NCBI RefSeq assembly: GCF_014656375.1
Contig: NZ_BNCH01000004.1
Span: forward strand, 1-64,000
Reading direction: 5' to 3'
Origin: Aliiroseovarius zhejiangensis
GTDB taxonomy: Bacteria; Pseudomonadota; Alphaproteobacteria; Rhodobacterales; Rhodobacteraceae
DNA: 64,000 nucleotides
Shown here in pieces: positions 55,005 through 64,000 of the stretch. The first letter of the stretch is position 1. Each line of letters opens with the position of its first letter. The position numbers were made by a program, and so were the translations under genes. Under the pieces are notes generated by a model. It did no database searches. It had not been told where the DNA came from and worked only from the letters and a program-made list of their open reading frames with translations.

Positions 55005-55885
55005 GGCAGATCCTTCAGAACATACGCGCCCTGCCCCACGACAGCAAATCCCTGCGCCCCCAAATCCTCGGCCAACCAGCGGGCCAGTACCTGCGGGTCA
55101 CTGCCACCCGGTCCGCCCACCGCATCCAGCACCAGCTTCGATGGTGCCCAGACGCTGATCTGGTTGTTTTTCATTCCCCAATCCAGCTCGGTTCGCGTGC
55201 CCACAACGACACAACGCGGGTCGATGGCCGACAGCCGCCAGGCGTTTTGTTCGATTTCCAACAGGTCGATATGACGCTGCGCCATCGCATCGGTCGCTTG
55301 CGGGCAACGAATGTGTGCCGGCCCGACACACAGCACGAAGGCGCGAGGATCGTTGTCGAGCCGGTCCAGAAATCGGGGAAGTTCGGGATCCGTGAAGACG
55401 TCGTTTTCAAGCAAGAAAACCTGCAAGTCTGGGGCCGTTCCAGTGTCGCGCTGGACGGGCAGGCCGTCACGAACGCGCATGATCTCGACCCCCAGCTTGC
55501 CGGGGCCGCGATCCAGTTTTTCGATCCGAACGAAAACGCGAAGTGGTTGTGGTTCTGCCAATATCCGTTCGGCAATTCGTTCTGCCAAAGTTTCAAGCAG
55601 GTTCAGACGTTCCGCCGCAAGCTCGGCCGTGATTGCTTCGGTGATCGCGTCATAGGACAGGATGTCATCGACATCGTCAGTCTGCGCTCCATCGCTCGGG
55701 GCGACCTCGGCCACCACACTGAAGCTGAGCCGCTGGGTTGTGTCACGTTCGGATTGAAACGCCCCGATTTCGACCTCGACCACATGATCGCGCACGGAAA
55801 TACGGTCAGGCGCAGTGGGTGGGTCCGGTTGCGACTCAGCGCGGCGATCCAATGGTCCAAAGGCGGCAGCGGTTTCGTCTGTCAT
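55001..55885 (-). CDS. folB: Dihydroneopterin aldolase with an extra C-terminal domain
   Basis: The first 125 residues or so form a FolB domain (ISVRDHVVEVEIGAFQSERDTTQRLSFSVVAEV, LLETLAERIAERILAE, VRIEKLDRGPGKLGVEIMR). About 150 further residues follow (from QVFLLENDVFTDPELPRFLDRL to the end) with no family I recognise. The start is the ATG after GAGGG; a longer frame upstream overlaps no ribosome-binding site. The position in a folB-folP-glmM operon supports the aldolase role. The C-terminal part may be a fused partner acting in pterin metabolism or substrate handoff. Confidence 0.85.
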   Translation of the reverse strand: MTDETAAAFGPLDRRAESQPDPPTAPDRISVRDHVVEVEIGAFQSERDTTQRLSFSVVAEVAPSDGAQTDDVDDILSYDAITEAITAELAAERLNLLETLAERIAERILAEPQPLRVFVRIEKLDRGPGKLGVEIMRVRDGLPVQRDTGTAPDLQVFLLENDVFTDPELPRFLDRLDNDPRAFVLCVGPAHIRCPQATDAMAQRHIDLLEIEQNAWRLSAIDPRCVVVGTRTELDWGMKNNQISVWAPSKLVLDAVGGPGGSDPQVLARWLAEDLGAQGFAVVGQGAYVLKDLP

Positions 55886-55977
55886 CGTGACCCTCATCAA
55901 AGATGCGGTCACATTGCCCTTTTTACGGACCCGATTGCCAGCGCAAAACGACGCAATCCCCGGACTGCACGGCCAAG

Positions 55978-56628
55978 CTAGCGATAGAACCGATGCACCC
56001 CGATGCTGGCGGTTCGGGTCAGACGCCCAGCCCAACGCGGCTTGACCGCCGTGGTGTGGTAATGTGTGGCGCCTGCAGTCAGGGTCCGGTCGATGCCGTC
56101 CAGGATCGCATGGGCCACCTTGCCCAGCCGGGCGAACGCGGCGGGTTCATTGATCACCTCGGGCCGCCCGTCGCAGGTGAAGGTGAACTGACAGCCATAT
56201 TTGCGGCCCGTGCCCTGATGGATCACACCGCATACGGTATTGGGGTAGCGTGGATGTTCGACCCGGTTCATGATGACTTCGGCCACCGCGAACTGACCCT
56301 TGATCGTTTCACCACGCGCCTCGAAATACAAGGCTTCGGTCAGGCATTGCCATTCGGCATCCCGACGGGGCTTGGGCAACGTCGCCAACCATTTCGACGA
56401 GTATTTCGTCGCCAGAACCTCGTTCGCGGCGTTTGCCTTTCGTGGTGTCGGCAAGGCACTGAGCGCCGCAATACGGTCGTCGTTCATTGCCCCAAGGGCC
56501 GTGCGGTCATGCAGCAATAGCGCGCCGAACGGATTTGAGGTGCCCTCGGCAACAGCAACGGTCGACAGGGTCATTGGCGCCACAGCAAGGCAAAAGCCCA
56601 GCGCCACCTTCTGAAGAAGCTGGAACAT
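55978..56628 (-). CDS. Cell wall hydrolase, SleB-type
   Basis: The 216-residue exported protein has a signal peptide ([19 protein letters not shown]..., cleavage near residue 28) and a C-terminal Hydrolase_2 domain from about residue 95: [29 protein letters not shown], with the probable catalytic glutamate, then CGVIHQGTG...CQFTFTCDG. Spore-cortex-lytic SleB gives the family its name; in proteobacteria these are periplasmic muramidase-like enzymes. It is probably monocistronic. Confidence 0.9.
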   Translation of the reverse strand: MFQLLQKVALGFCLAVAPMTLSTVAVAEGTSNPFGALLLHDRTALGAMNDDRIAALSALPTPRKANAANEVLATKYSSKWLATLPKPRRDAEWQCLTEALYFEARGETIKGQFAVAEVIMNRVEHPRYPNTVCGVIHQGTGRKYGCQFTFTCDGRPEVINEPAAFARLGKVAHAILDGIDRTLTAGATHYHTTAVKPRWAGRLTRTASIGVHRFYR

Positions 56629-56780
56629 TCGTCATCCCCCACACCGGATACGTCTGATTTCTGGGTGTGTGGGTAGCGAAAAAAGCGGCTCTGGTCCAGT
56701 CAGACAGGATGTCACAGAGCGCGAATGGTTCGGGCAAGCGGCGCGCGATGCGCCAGACCATCACCAAAAGTCTTTCTTTA

Positions 56781-59330
56781 TCAGTCCTCTAGGCCATGAT
56801 CGCGCACTCGCCCCTCAAGCGCAAGATGGGCAGCCGCCAATCGGGCAATCGGCACCCGGAAGGGCGAACAGGACACATAGTCAAAGCCCGCATCACGACA
56901 GAATCGGATTGATTCCGGGTTGCCGCCATGCTCGCCACAGATCGACAGGGTCAGATCGTGATTGGCATCGCGTCCCCGTGTCGCGCCCATTTTCAGAAGC
57001 TCGCCCACCCCGTCGGCATCCAGCATGTGAAAGGGATCTTCCTCGTAAACGCCCTGCGCCACATATTCGCCCATGAAGCGCCCGGCATCGTCGCGCGACA
57101 GGCCATAGGTCATCTGGGTCAGGTCATTGGTGCCGAACGACATGAAGGCGGCGTGCTGGGCGATCTCACCCGCACGCAACGCCGCACGGGGCGTTTCGAC
57201 CATCACGCCCAACCGATAGGTGAAATCCGACCCGGTTTCGATGCGCACCTCGGCGGCCACCGCATCAACCCGCGCTTTCACCATCTCGACCTCGCGCTTG
57301 GCGGAAACCAGCGGGATCATGATCTCGGGCACGACAGGATCGCCGGATTTCGACGCCTCGACCGTGGCTTCGAAAATGGCGCGGGCCTGCATGTCATAGA
57401 TTTCAGGCACCGTGATGCCCAAACGCACCCCGCGCATCCCCAGCATCGGGTTGAACTCCCGCAACCCGTCCACCCGGCGTTCGACATCACGCAGGTGCAG
57501 ATCAAGTGCCTCGGCCAGTTCGCGCAAACCTTCGCGCCCGTGTGGCAGAAACTCGTGCAGCGGCGGGTCGAACAGACGAATGCACACCGGCAAGCCCTGC
57601 ATGATCTCGAACAATTCGGTGAAATCGGCGCGCTGCATCGGCAACAGGCGATCCAGCGCCGCGCGGCGATCTTCGGCGTGATCGGCAAAGATCATCTCGC
57701 GCATGGCCAGAAGGCGATCGTCGTCGATAAACATATGCTCGGTGCGGCACAATCCGATCCCTTCGGCAGCGAACATCCTTGCGTTGTGCGCATCGGGCGG
57801 TGTGTCGGCATTGGCGCGCACCCCGATGTCACGAAATTCGTCCACCCAGGCCATCAGCGTCTGGAATCCCTCGCCCAGCTCGGGAGGCAGCATGTTGACC
57901 GCACCGGCATAGGCAACGCCCAGCGCGCCATCAATGCTGATGACATCCCCTTCGGCAAACTCGCGCCCGTCCCCGGCGATCAGTTTGCGCTGCTTGCGAT
58001 CCAGCGACAGGTCTTGCGCCCCCACCACACAGGGCAGACCCAAACCGCGCGCGATCACCGCTGCGTGGCTGGTGATGCCCCCCCGAACGGTCAGGATACC
58101 CTTGGCCGCATGCATCCCGCGAATGTCCTCGGGGCTGGTTTCGCTGCGCACCAGAACACAGTTTTCCCCCTGCGCCGCCATCGCCTGTGCGGCGCGCGCG
58201 TTGAACACGATCTTGCCCGTTGCAGCCCCCGGACTGGCGGCAATGCCCTTGGCAAAACGATCCCGCTTGTCTTTCGGGTCGAACTGGCTGTGCAACAATT
58301 CGCTGAGCGCACGCGGTGGGATGCGCAGCACGGCCTCTTCCCGGCTGATGATCCCGTCATTGGCCAATGACACGGCGATGCGCACATTGGCGCGCTCGCT
58401 GCGCTGCACCCGCACGGCATCGAGGATGAACAGCTCTTCGTTGTCGATGGTGAACTCGATCTCCATCTCTTCACGCAGGCGCGTCCGGCACAGATCGCCA
58501 TATTTCAGAAGGTTCGAGAAATTTTCGGGCAACACCTCTTCGATCGACCGTCCACGCGGGTCTTTCGTCAGATACATGACGTCGCGATCCTCGGCATCGC
58601 TCAGCGCATCCCGCCCCTGGCTTTTGCACAGATAGCGACCGCGGATTTCCCGATACCCGGTCTGCCCGTTGACGAACTGGATGACCCCAGATCCACAGGT
58701 GCTCTGCCCGACGCCAAGCGCCATCTTTTGAACCACCAGCCCAAGCCCCGCATCCGCAGGCGCCCCTTTCGCCTGCCGCAGCAGGCGCGCGGTCGTTCCT
58801 TCCCAAGCACGTGCCATCGAGCGAAGGATTTCGGCCAGTTGCTCTTTCGGGTCTTGCGGAAAATAGCTTTCGGTTTCTTCCTCATAAAGCGCAAGCGCGG
58901 CGTGCAACGCGTCCGGCGATGACGTCGAGAAGGCTTCGAACTCGTCCGGGTCCAGACGGCCGACATGCACGGCATAGGATTGGATAAACCGCAGATACAG
59001 CGCGTTGGCCGCTTTTTCGCCATGCGTCTTCGTCAGTTTGGAATGCACCGCGTCGTTCATGCCGATATTCAGGATGGCGCCGGGACCGCCCCAATCCGGG
59101 TCCTCCGATGACGGGCGCACCGAAACCAGCGGGTCGGGCCCGAACAACGCCAGCATTGCCCCCAAATCGGGCATGTCGCCAGCCGAGATGCCATGGACGG
59201 CATCAAAGCTCAGCGCGACCGTGCGCGGCACCGGCATGTCCAGCCGGATCAGGCGTTGCAGGCACTTCGCCCGTCCGCCGTGGCGCGCATTTTCTATCGC
59301 CGCTGTTGGCGTGATCTCAGTAAAGCTCAT
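56781..59330 (-). CDS. Pyruvate phosphate dikinase-like PEP-utilising enzyme
   Basis: This 849-residue three-domain protein has an N-terminal nucleotide-binding domain, a phosphohistidine domain with GGITSHAAVIARGLGLPCVVG (H422), and a C-terminal PEP/pyruvate barrel with LSICGEHGGNPESIRFC (C798) as acid/base. It starts about 40 residues later than typical PPDK and lacks the usual opening. The canonical RSGA..MPGMMDTVLNLG segment reads VRPSSEDPDWGGPGAILNIG here. It may be true PPDK with a relaxed nucleotide site or a related dikinase. It is monocistronic, upstream of sleB and downstream of glyS. Confidence 0.82.
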   Translation of the reverse strand: MSFTEITPTAAIENARHGGRAKCLQRLIRLDMPVPRTVALSFDAVHGISAGDMPDLGAMLALFGPDPLVSVRPSSEDPDWGGPGAILNIGMNDAVHSKLTKTHGEKAANALYLRFIQSYAVHVGRLDPDEFEAFSTSSPDALHAALALYEEETESYFPQDPKEQLAEILRSMARAWEGTTARLLRQAKGAPADAGLGLVVQKMALGVGQSTCGSGVIQFVNGQTGYREIRGRYLCKSQGRDALSDAEDRDVMYLTKDPRGRSIEEVLPENFSNLLKYGDLCRTRLREEMEIEFTIDNEELFILDAVRVQRSERANVRIAVSLANDGIISREEAVLRIPPRALSELLHSQFDPKDKRDRFAKGIAASPGAATGKIVFNARAAQAMAAQGENCVLVRSETSPEDIRGMHAAKGILTVRGGITSHAAVIARGLGLPCVVGAQDLSLDRKQRKLIAGDGREFAEGDVISIDGALGVAYAGAVNMLPPELGEGFQTLMAWVDEFRDIGVRANADTPPDAHNARMFAAEGIGLCRTEHMFIDDDRLLAMREMIFADHAEDRRAALDRLLPMQRADFTELFEIMQGLPVCIRLFDPPLHEFLPHGREGLRELAEALDLHLRDVERRVDGLREFNPMLGMRGVRLGITVPEIYDMQARAIFEATVEASKSGDPVVPEIMIPLVSAKREVEMVKARVDAVAAEVRIETGSDFTYRLGVMVETPRAALRAGEIAQHAAFMSFGTNDLTQMTYGLSRDDAGRFMGEYVAQGVYEEDPFHMLDADGVGELLKMGATRGRDANHDLTLSICGEHGGNPESIRFCRDAGFDYVSCSPFRVPIARLAAAHLALEGRVRDHGLED

Positions 59331-59471
59331 GGCCCCGCCTTTTTCTGCACCGCAGCACCGCAGTTACACGTCACCATAGCGCGCGCGACGCATGGCACAA
59401 GGGCTACGTTGGATGCGATGTTCTGGCAAGAACCATGGCTTGAACAAGCCCTATGCCCGGATGGCCCCGTA

Positions 59472-61697
59472 TCAACCCTCGATCCGGGACAGGTCTGCAA
59501 CACCCGCGCAGATCATGCGGATACGGGACAGAAGGTTCAGCCGATTGCGGCGCACGACCTGATTGTCGGTGTTGATCTGAACGGCTTCAAAAAACGCATC
59601 AATCGGCGCACGCAGATCCGCCATCGCGTGCATGGCAGCGGCAAAATCCTCGTCCTCCATCGCCGGTTTGATCGCGGCTTCGGCCTTGTCCAGCGCGGCA
59701 AACAGCGCCGTTTCCTCGTCCGCTTCGGCGAATTTCACATCGGCGCCATAGGAGTATTCCACGCCGTCCTTTTCTTCGGCCTGTGCCAGAATGTTGCTGG
59801 CGCGTTTGACCCCTTGCAGCAGGTTCTCACCGTCATCAGTGGTCAGGAAAGTGCTCAGCGCCTCGGCGCGCTTCACCAACAAGGACAGGTCGTCATTGTT
59901 CGGCATCGCAAGACAGGCGTCGATCACATCGTGACGGATGCCCTTGTCGCGGAGGTAGACCTTCAGGCGGTCATGGAAAAAGCCCAACAGATCGCGCGAT
60001 GTATCGGGCAGGTTGTCCTTGACCTGTTCCAGATGCTTGGACAGATCACCGTCGAAATGATCCAGCACCGTTCGGATCGCCGCACCAATAACGCCGTGGT
60101 CGGCAATCTCGCTGTCCAGGTCATGCAAAAGCGCATCACGCACCGACCCGTTTTCGTTCAGGGCGATCTGATGGCGCAGCAGTTGCGCATCGAAAAGCTG
60201 ATCAAGCGCAAGGCGCAGGTCGTTGTCCAACACCAGCCGGATCACCCCAAGCGCCGCGCGACGCAGGGCAAACGGGTCCTTTGACCCGGTGGGTTTTTCA
60301 TCAATCGCCCAGAACCCGGTCAGCGTGTCCAGCTTGTCGGCCAGCGCCACGGCGACGGACACAGGCGCAGACGGCACGTCATCTGATGGGCCCAGTGGCG
60401 AATAGTGTTCGACCGCCGCACTCGCGACCTCAACCGGATACCCTGCGGGTGCGGCATAATATTTGCCCATCAGGCCCTGAAGCTCGGGGAATTCATAAAC
60501 CATCTCGGACGACAGATCGGCCTTGGCCCAGCGGGCGGCTTTCTCGGCCAGATCGGGATCGGCGCCCACGGATGGCGCGATGGCACGGGCCAGTTGGGCG
60601 ATCCGCTCGATCCGTTCGCCCTGCGTGCCCAGCTTGTTGTGGAATGTGACGTTTGACAGGCTGTCCAACCACGCCTGCCCGCCGGTTTCCGCCACGCGCA
60701 GGTCATTTTCCCAAAAGAATTTGGCGTCGGCCAAACGGGCCGACAGCACCTTCTGGTTGCCGGCCAGAATGGTCGCGCCGTGGTCGGTCGTTTCGCGGTT
60801 CGCGACGGTCACGAATTTCTCGATCAACCCTGTTTTTGGGTTCTTCACCGAGAAGAACTTCTGGTGTTCGCGCATCGAGGTTTGCAGAACCTCGGGCGGC
60901 AGCGGGATGAATTCGTCGGCGATGTCGCCCATCAGGACCACGGGCCATTCAACCAGCCCGGCCACCTCGGCCAGCAGTCCCTGATCCTCAACGATTTCCA
61001 ACCCCTGAGCGAAGGCGGCATTCTGCGCTTCGGCCCAGATATGATCGGCGCGTTCGTCCGGCGACAGAATTACCTTGGCGGCTTTCAGCTTGGCCTCGTA
61101 ATCCGCAAAGCCTGTCACGGCGAAACGGTCCGGCGCCATGAACCGATGCCCTTCGGTGGTGTCACCTGCGGTGATGCCGTCGACCTCAAACGGCACGACA
61201 CTGGCCCCGGTCTCATCCGACAGGATGCACAGGATCGAATGTAACGGGCGCACCCAGCGCAAGCTGCCCGCCCCCCAGCGCATCGACTTGGGCCAGGGGA
61301 AGTTGCGGATCGTGGTGTCCAGCACTTCGGCGATGATCTCGGCGGCGGGGCGGCCTTTCTTTTCAATCAGGGCAAAATAAACCGGCCCCTTCGGTGTGTC
61401 GCGTTCTTCCAACTGGTCACGGGTCAGGCCCGCGCCGCGCAAGAACCCTTCGATCGCCTTCTCGGGCGCACCGACTTTCGGCCCCTTGCGGTCTTCACGC
61501 GTGTCGGGCGATTTGTCCAACAGCCCCTCGACCGCCAGCGTCAGGCGGCGCGGCGTGGACCGCGCGGCGGCACCGGCATAGGTCAACCCAGCCTCGACCA
61601 GACCATCGGTCACGAGTTTTTTCAGATCTTCCGCCGCGCGTTTTTGCATCCGCGCGGGAATCTCTTCGGAAAACAGTTCAATCAGCAGGTCGGGCAT
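59472..61697 (-). CDS. glyS: Glycyl-tRNA synthetase beta subunit
   Basis: The protein of about 741 residues has the family N-terminus MPDLLIELFSEEIPARMQ, the RSTPRRLTL block, the HD-like central region and a C-terminal anticodon-binding helical domain. The start is the ATG giving the conserved N-terminus; a GTG three codons earlier overlaps the stop of the upstream gene and is the alternative. It forms an alpha2beta2 enzyme with GlyQ encoded just upstream, with a small membrane-protein gene in between. Confidence 0.96.
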   Translation of the reverse strand: MPDLLIELFSEEIPARMQKRAAEDLKKLVTDGLVEAGLTYAGAAARSTPRRLTLAVEGLLDKSPDTREDRKGPKVGAPEKAIEGFLRGAGLTRDQLEERDTPKGPVYFALIEKKGRPAAEIIAEVLDTTIRNFPWPKSMRWGAGSLRWVRPLHSILCILSDETGASVVPFEVDGITAGDTTEGHRFMAPDRFAVTGFADYEAKLKAAKVILSPDERADHIWAEAQNAAFAQGLEIVEDQGLLAEVAGLVEWPVVLMGDIADEFIPLPPEVLQTSMREHQKFFSVKNPKTGLIEKFVTVANRETTDHGATILAGNQKVLSARLADAKFFWENDLRVAETGGQAWLDSLSNVTFHNKLGTQGERIERIAQLARAIAPSVGADPDLAEKAARWAKADLSSEMVYEFPELQGLMGKYYAAPAGYPVEVASAAVEHYSPLGPSDDVPSAPVSVAVALADKLDTLTGFWAIDEKPTGSKDPFALRRAALGVIRLVLDNDLRLALDQLFDAQLLRHQIALNENGSVRDALLHDLDSEIADHGVIGAAIRTVLDHFDGDLSKHLEQVKDNLPDTSRDLLGFFHDRLKVYLRDKGIRHDVIDACLAMPNNDDLSLLVKRAEALSTFLTTDDGENLLQGVKRASNILAQAEEKDGVEYSYGADVKFAEADEETALFAALDKAEAAIKPAMEDEDFAAAMHAMADLRAPIDAFFEAVQINTDNQVVRRNRLNLLSRIRMICAGVADLSRIEG

Positions 61698-61702
61698 ATC
61701 GT

Positions 61703-62170
61703 TCACTCGCTGTATTTTTCGTTCAGCTGGTGCCAGGTGTAACCCCGGCCATCAGGGAAGATCGCGACGACACGGTCCACCCCGTCCTGAATATCGCGCT
61801 CGCCCAGAAAGGCGATGGCGTCCCCGGTTTCCAGCGCCGCGCCGATCTGGCTGGCGTCAAAACAGTCAAACCAGCCGGGCGCGGTCAGGGGCGTGGCGTT
61901 TTCGTAGGTCTCGAACGTTTCGGTCAGCATCGCAAGGCTCATCGTGGTGGTGAAGCAGCCCCGGAACCGAAGCGGAGAGCTGTCCGCATCAATCCCCTGA
62001 AAGCTGTCATAAAGCACGACTTCCGGTTCGCCCGTCACAACATTCGTCATGCGCAGCTCGGTGTTCAGCGACACGTCGTCGTAGAACGCGTAAAGCTGCA
62101 ACCAATAGATCGCTATACCTGCGACAAGTGCTGTTACCACGATGAATATCCCGATGATCCTGCCGCTCAC
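61703..62170 (-). CDS. DUF6446 family single-pass membrane protein
   Basis: The 155-residue protein starts with GTG overlapping the glyQ stop (GTGA) and ends almost at the glyS start. It has one N-terminal helix ([21 protein letters not shown]) and a soluble domain with [15 protein letters not shown] and [19 protein letters not shown]. The family is known only in Rhodobacterales, where the gene lies between glyQ and glyS. The function is unknown; tight coupling suggests matched expression with the synthetase. Confidence 0.8.
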   Translation of the reverse strand: MSGRIIGIFIVVTALVAGIAIYWLQLYAFYDDVSLNTELRMTNVVTGEPEVVLYDSFQGIDADSSPLRFRGCFTTTMSLAMLTETFETYENATPLTAPGWFDCFDASQIGAALETGDAIAFLGERDIQDGVDRVVAIFPDGRGYTWHQLNEKYSE

Positions 62171-63102
62171 GCCGCGTCCTCGTCCGTCCAGCCGCCCGCG
62201 CGGGTCTGCACGAAGGCATCCGCACACAGCTTGGCCAGCGCGCGCACCCGCCCGATATAGGCTTGACGTTCCGTGACCGAAATCACGCCGCGTGCATCCA
62301 GCAGGTTGAACAGGTGGCTGGCCTTGATGCACTGGTCGTAAGCGGGGTGCGCCATGACGATGCGTTTGCCGGTTTTCGGGTCCACATGCGCCTGATCAAG
62401 GATCGCTTTGCATTCCGCTTCAGCCTCTTCAAACTGCTTCAACAGAACATCCGTATTGGCGATATCGAAGTTCCAGCGGGCATATTCTTCCTCGGTCTGT
62501 TTGAACACGTCGCCATAGCTCAGCGGGATCGGCGCGGAAGGGTCGTTGAACGGCATGTCCATCACGTGATCGACCCCAAGGATATACATCGCCAGACGCT
62601 CAAGCCCATAGGTCAACTCGCCCGAAACCGGGTGGCAGTCATAGCCGCCGACCTGCTGGAAATAGGTGAACTGGCTGACTTCCATACCGTCGCACCAAAC
62701 CTCCCATCCCAGACCCCAGGCGCCAAGCGTGGGGCTTTCCCAATCGTCTTCGACGAAGCGGATGTCGTGCAGGTCCATGTCGATGCCGATGGCCTGAAGC
62801 GACCCAAGATACAGCTCTTGCAGGTTGGGTGGGCTGGGTTTGATCAGCACCTGATACTGATAATAATGCTGCAACCGGTTCGGGTTTTCACCGTAGCGTC
62901 CGTCCGTCGGGCGGCGCGACGGCTGGACATAAGCCGCGGCCCAGGGTTGCGAGCCAAGTGACCGCAGCGTGGTCGCCGGGTGGAAGGTGCCTGCGCCGAC
63001 CTCCATGTCATAGGGTTGCAGCATCGCGCAGCCCTGCCCGGCCCAATAGCTCTGAAGCCGCAGGATGATCTCTTGAAAGCTCTTTGGACGCGTGTCGCTC
63101 AT
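62167..63102 (-). CDS. glyQ: Glycyl-tRNA synthetase alpha subunit
   Basis: This subunit carries the class II active site for glycine activation. The protein of about 311 residues contains [40 protein letters not shown], the [30 protein letters not shown] block (motif 2) and [22 protein letters not shown] (motif 3). The start MSDTRPKSF is preferred over an ATG six codons upstream. It begins the glyQ-DUF6446-glyS operon. Confidence 0.97.
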   Translation of the reverse strand: MSDTRPKSFQEIILRLQSYWAGQGCAMLQPYDMEVGAGTFHPATTLRSLGSQPWAAAYVQPSRRPTDGRYGENPNRLQHYYQYQVLIKPSPPNLQELYLGSLQAIGIDMDLHDIRFVEDDWESPTLGAWGLGWEVWCDGMEVSQFTYFQQVGGYDCHPVSGELTYGLERLAMYILGVDHVMDMPFNDPSAPIPLSYGDVFKQTEEEYARWNFDIANTDVLLKQFEEAEAECKAILDQAHVDPKTGKRIVMAHPAYDQCIKASHLFNLLDARGVISVTERQAYIGRVRALAKLCADAFVQTRAGGWTDEDAA

Positions 63103-63373
63103 TGCCCTGGCCTTGCCCATCTGGTCGTTCTCTGATTATCAGCCTTCAATACGGCCTGCCCCCCACAGGGTCAACGCGTGAAAACCGTTGTTTCCGTGGG
63201 AGATTGCGGGCCAAGCATCCATGATCGTCAGGATTCGCGCGAAAATTGAGGAAGCCGCTGGACCCGCTGCACGAAACTGTCATAGTGCGACCCTGTTATT
63301 GACCATGTCCGGGGCAAACGTGTTATCTGCCCAGGACATTTTCCAGCCACGCCGCAAAGGCCACGAGGATTCA

Positions 63374-64000
63374 TGACAAAACGCATTGCTGTTGCCCTTT
63401 ACACCACGGTTGCGATCAGCCTGACCGGCCTGCCTGCTGCAGCTCAAACATCCGCGACGACTGCCACCGGTGTGCAGGCCGAAAACCTCTACTGGATCCA
63501 GATCGAGGCGCAGCCAACCTTGTCCGAGGCCGAGGCCCGCGCGCGGTTCTATGCCGCGCGGCTCGACGGCGTGAACGGGTTTCGCATCGGGGGCAACTGG
63601 TACGGGATCATCCTTGGCCCCTATACCGAGGCCGCGGCGAATATCCAGCTTCGGTCGCTTAAAAACGCCCGACTGATCCCGCGTGACAGCTTCATCACAT
63701 TCTCGAACAAACTGCGACAGCAGTTCTGGCCCGTCGGGGCCAATACGCTCAACACCCGCCCGCTTGAGGCATCGGACACCCCCGATCCGGCAACGGAACA
63801 GACGCCCGCACCCGCCGAAGGCGACCAGCTTGCATCCGTAGCGCAACCGGACGCCACCGCGCCGGTCCTGGCTGCTCCGGAACCGACACGGGACGAAACC
63901 CGGCGCGAGGCGCTGGACAGTGAACGGCTGCTGGACCGTGACGCGCGCAAGGCATTGCAGGTCGCGCTGCAATGGGAAGGGTACTACACCTCGGCGATTG
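63374..64000 (+). CDS. SPOR/peptidoglycan-binding domain protein (3' end outside window)
   Basis: The visible 209 residues begin with a signal peptide (MTKRIAVALYTTVAISLTGLPAAAQ). A SPOR-like domain follows (about 40-115: YWIQIEAQPTLSEAEARARFYAARL...GNWYGIILGPYTEAAA), then a Pro/Ala-rich linker. Last comes DARKALQVALQWEGYYTSAI, the opening of a peptidoglycan-binding PG_binding_1 repeat. It is periplasmic and probably septal or wall-associated by family. The ORF continues past the edge, so the catalytic part, if any, is not seen. Confidence 0.78.

Noticed and set aside
56928-58370. 480-codon frame antisense to the PPDK-like gene
   Set aside because: Mirror of the coding strand; no ribosome-binding site.
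63188-63376. 62-codon frame upstream of the SPOR protein
   Set aside because: Overlaps the start region of the real gene, lacks conserved features and has no ribosome-binding site.

Overview
The window looks like chromosomal DNA from an alphaproteobacterium of the order Rhodobacterales (Roseobacter group or close relatives). The reasons are high G+C core genes, an adenosylcobalamin-dependent ribonucleotide reductase (nrdJ), the ethylmalonyl-CoA pathway pair ccr and ecm, an aa3-type oxidase gene next to a cytochrome c with an acidic tail, LuxR/LuxI-type acyl-homoserine-lactone signalling, a folB-folP-glmM cluster, and small families typical of this order (DUF1489, DUF2244, DUF6446, TIGR02186). 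No rRNA or CRISPR array is visible. One tRNA (Leu, anticodon GAG) is present.

Layout. (i) Positions 1-5568 are accessory and visibly poorer in G+C. Three large, overlapping tyrosine-recombinase genes run leftwards. They are preceded by a gene-free stretch of about 0.7 kb containing two inverted GCACC/GGTGC pairs and an exact 15-bp direct repeat. This is the architecture of recombinase-trio mobile islands (GInt or RIT type). The last 62 bases at the left edge look like the tip of an IS21-like element inserted into the third recombinase gene. (ii) 5.6-12.6 kb is core: nrdJ, DUF1489, a branched-chain aminotransferase, an AbrB-type membrane protein, a universal stress protein, a NifU-type Fe-S protein, and tsaB-rimI. 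(iii) 12.7-18.1 kb is one operon for purine-nucleoside uptake and phosphorolysis (BMP-type ABC transporter plus PNP). (iv) 18.2-21.4 kb holds a TauE/SafE permease with its TIGR02186 partner, then a RecD-like helicase. (v) 21.5-23.3 kb is a quorum-sensing island: luxI, luxR, a small gene overlapping luxR, and two strong palindromes in the promoter region. (vi) 23.4-28.5 kb has ccr, a membrane acyltransferase and ecm, so two steps of acetyl-CoA assimilation lie side by side.

(vii) 28.5-36.5 kb is mixed metabolism: a DUF4329 protein, deoD, DUF1989, DUF2478, an FAD oxidoreductase, trpA, a glyoxalase-like protein, ychF, a small membrane protein, tRNA-Leu and lipB. (viii) 36.6-40.7 kb has cytochrome c and ctaD with clear terminators, then small proteins. 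(ix) 40.7-47.6 kb has yqeY divergent from carA, then a glycosyltransferase fused to an MshEN-like N-terminal domain. Its leader carries a perfect CtrA-type full site inside a long hairpin. A GntR regulator, a HAD nucleotidase and a UbiH-like hydroxylase follow. (x) 47.6-52.7 kb has a class V aminotransferase, two overlapping Lrp regulators divergent from ilvC, an ArsR-SRPBCC pair with its operator, and an EamA exporter. (xi) 52.6-64 kb has glmM, folP, folB (with an extra C-terminal domain), a SleB hydrolase, a divergent PEP-utilising dikinase-like protein, glyS and glyQ with a DUF6446 membrane gene squeezed between them, and the start of a SPOR/peptidoglycan-binding protein.

The items most worth a second look are the recombinase trio with its putative recombination sites, the palindromes in front of the luxR unit, and the CtrA/hairpin leader of the fused glycosyltransferase.
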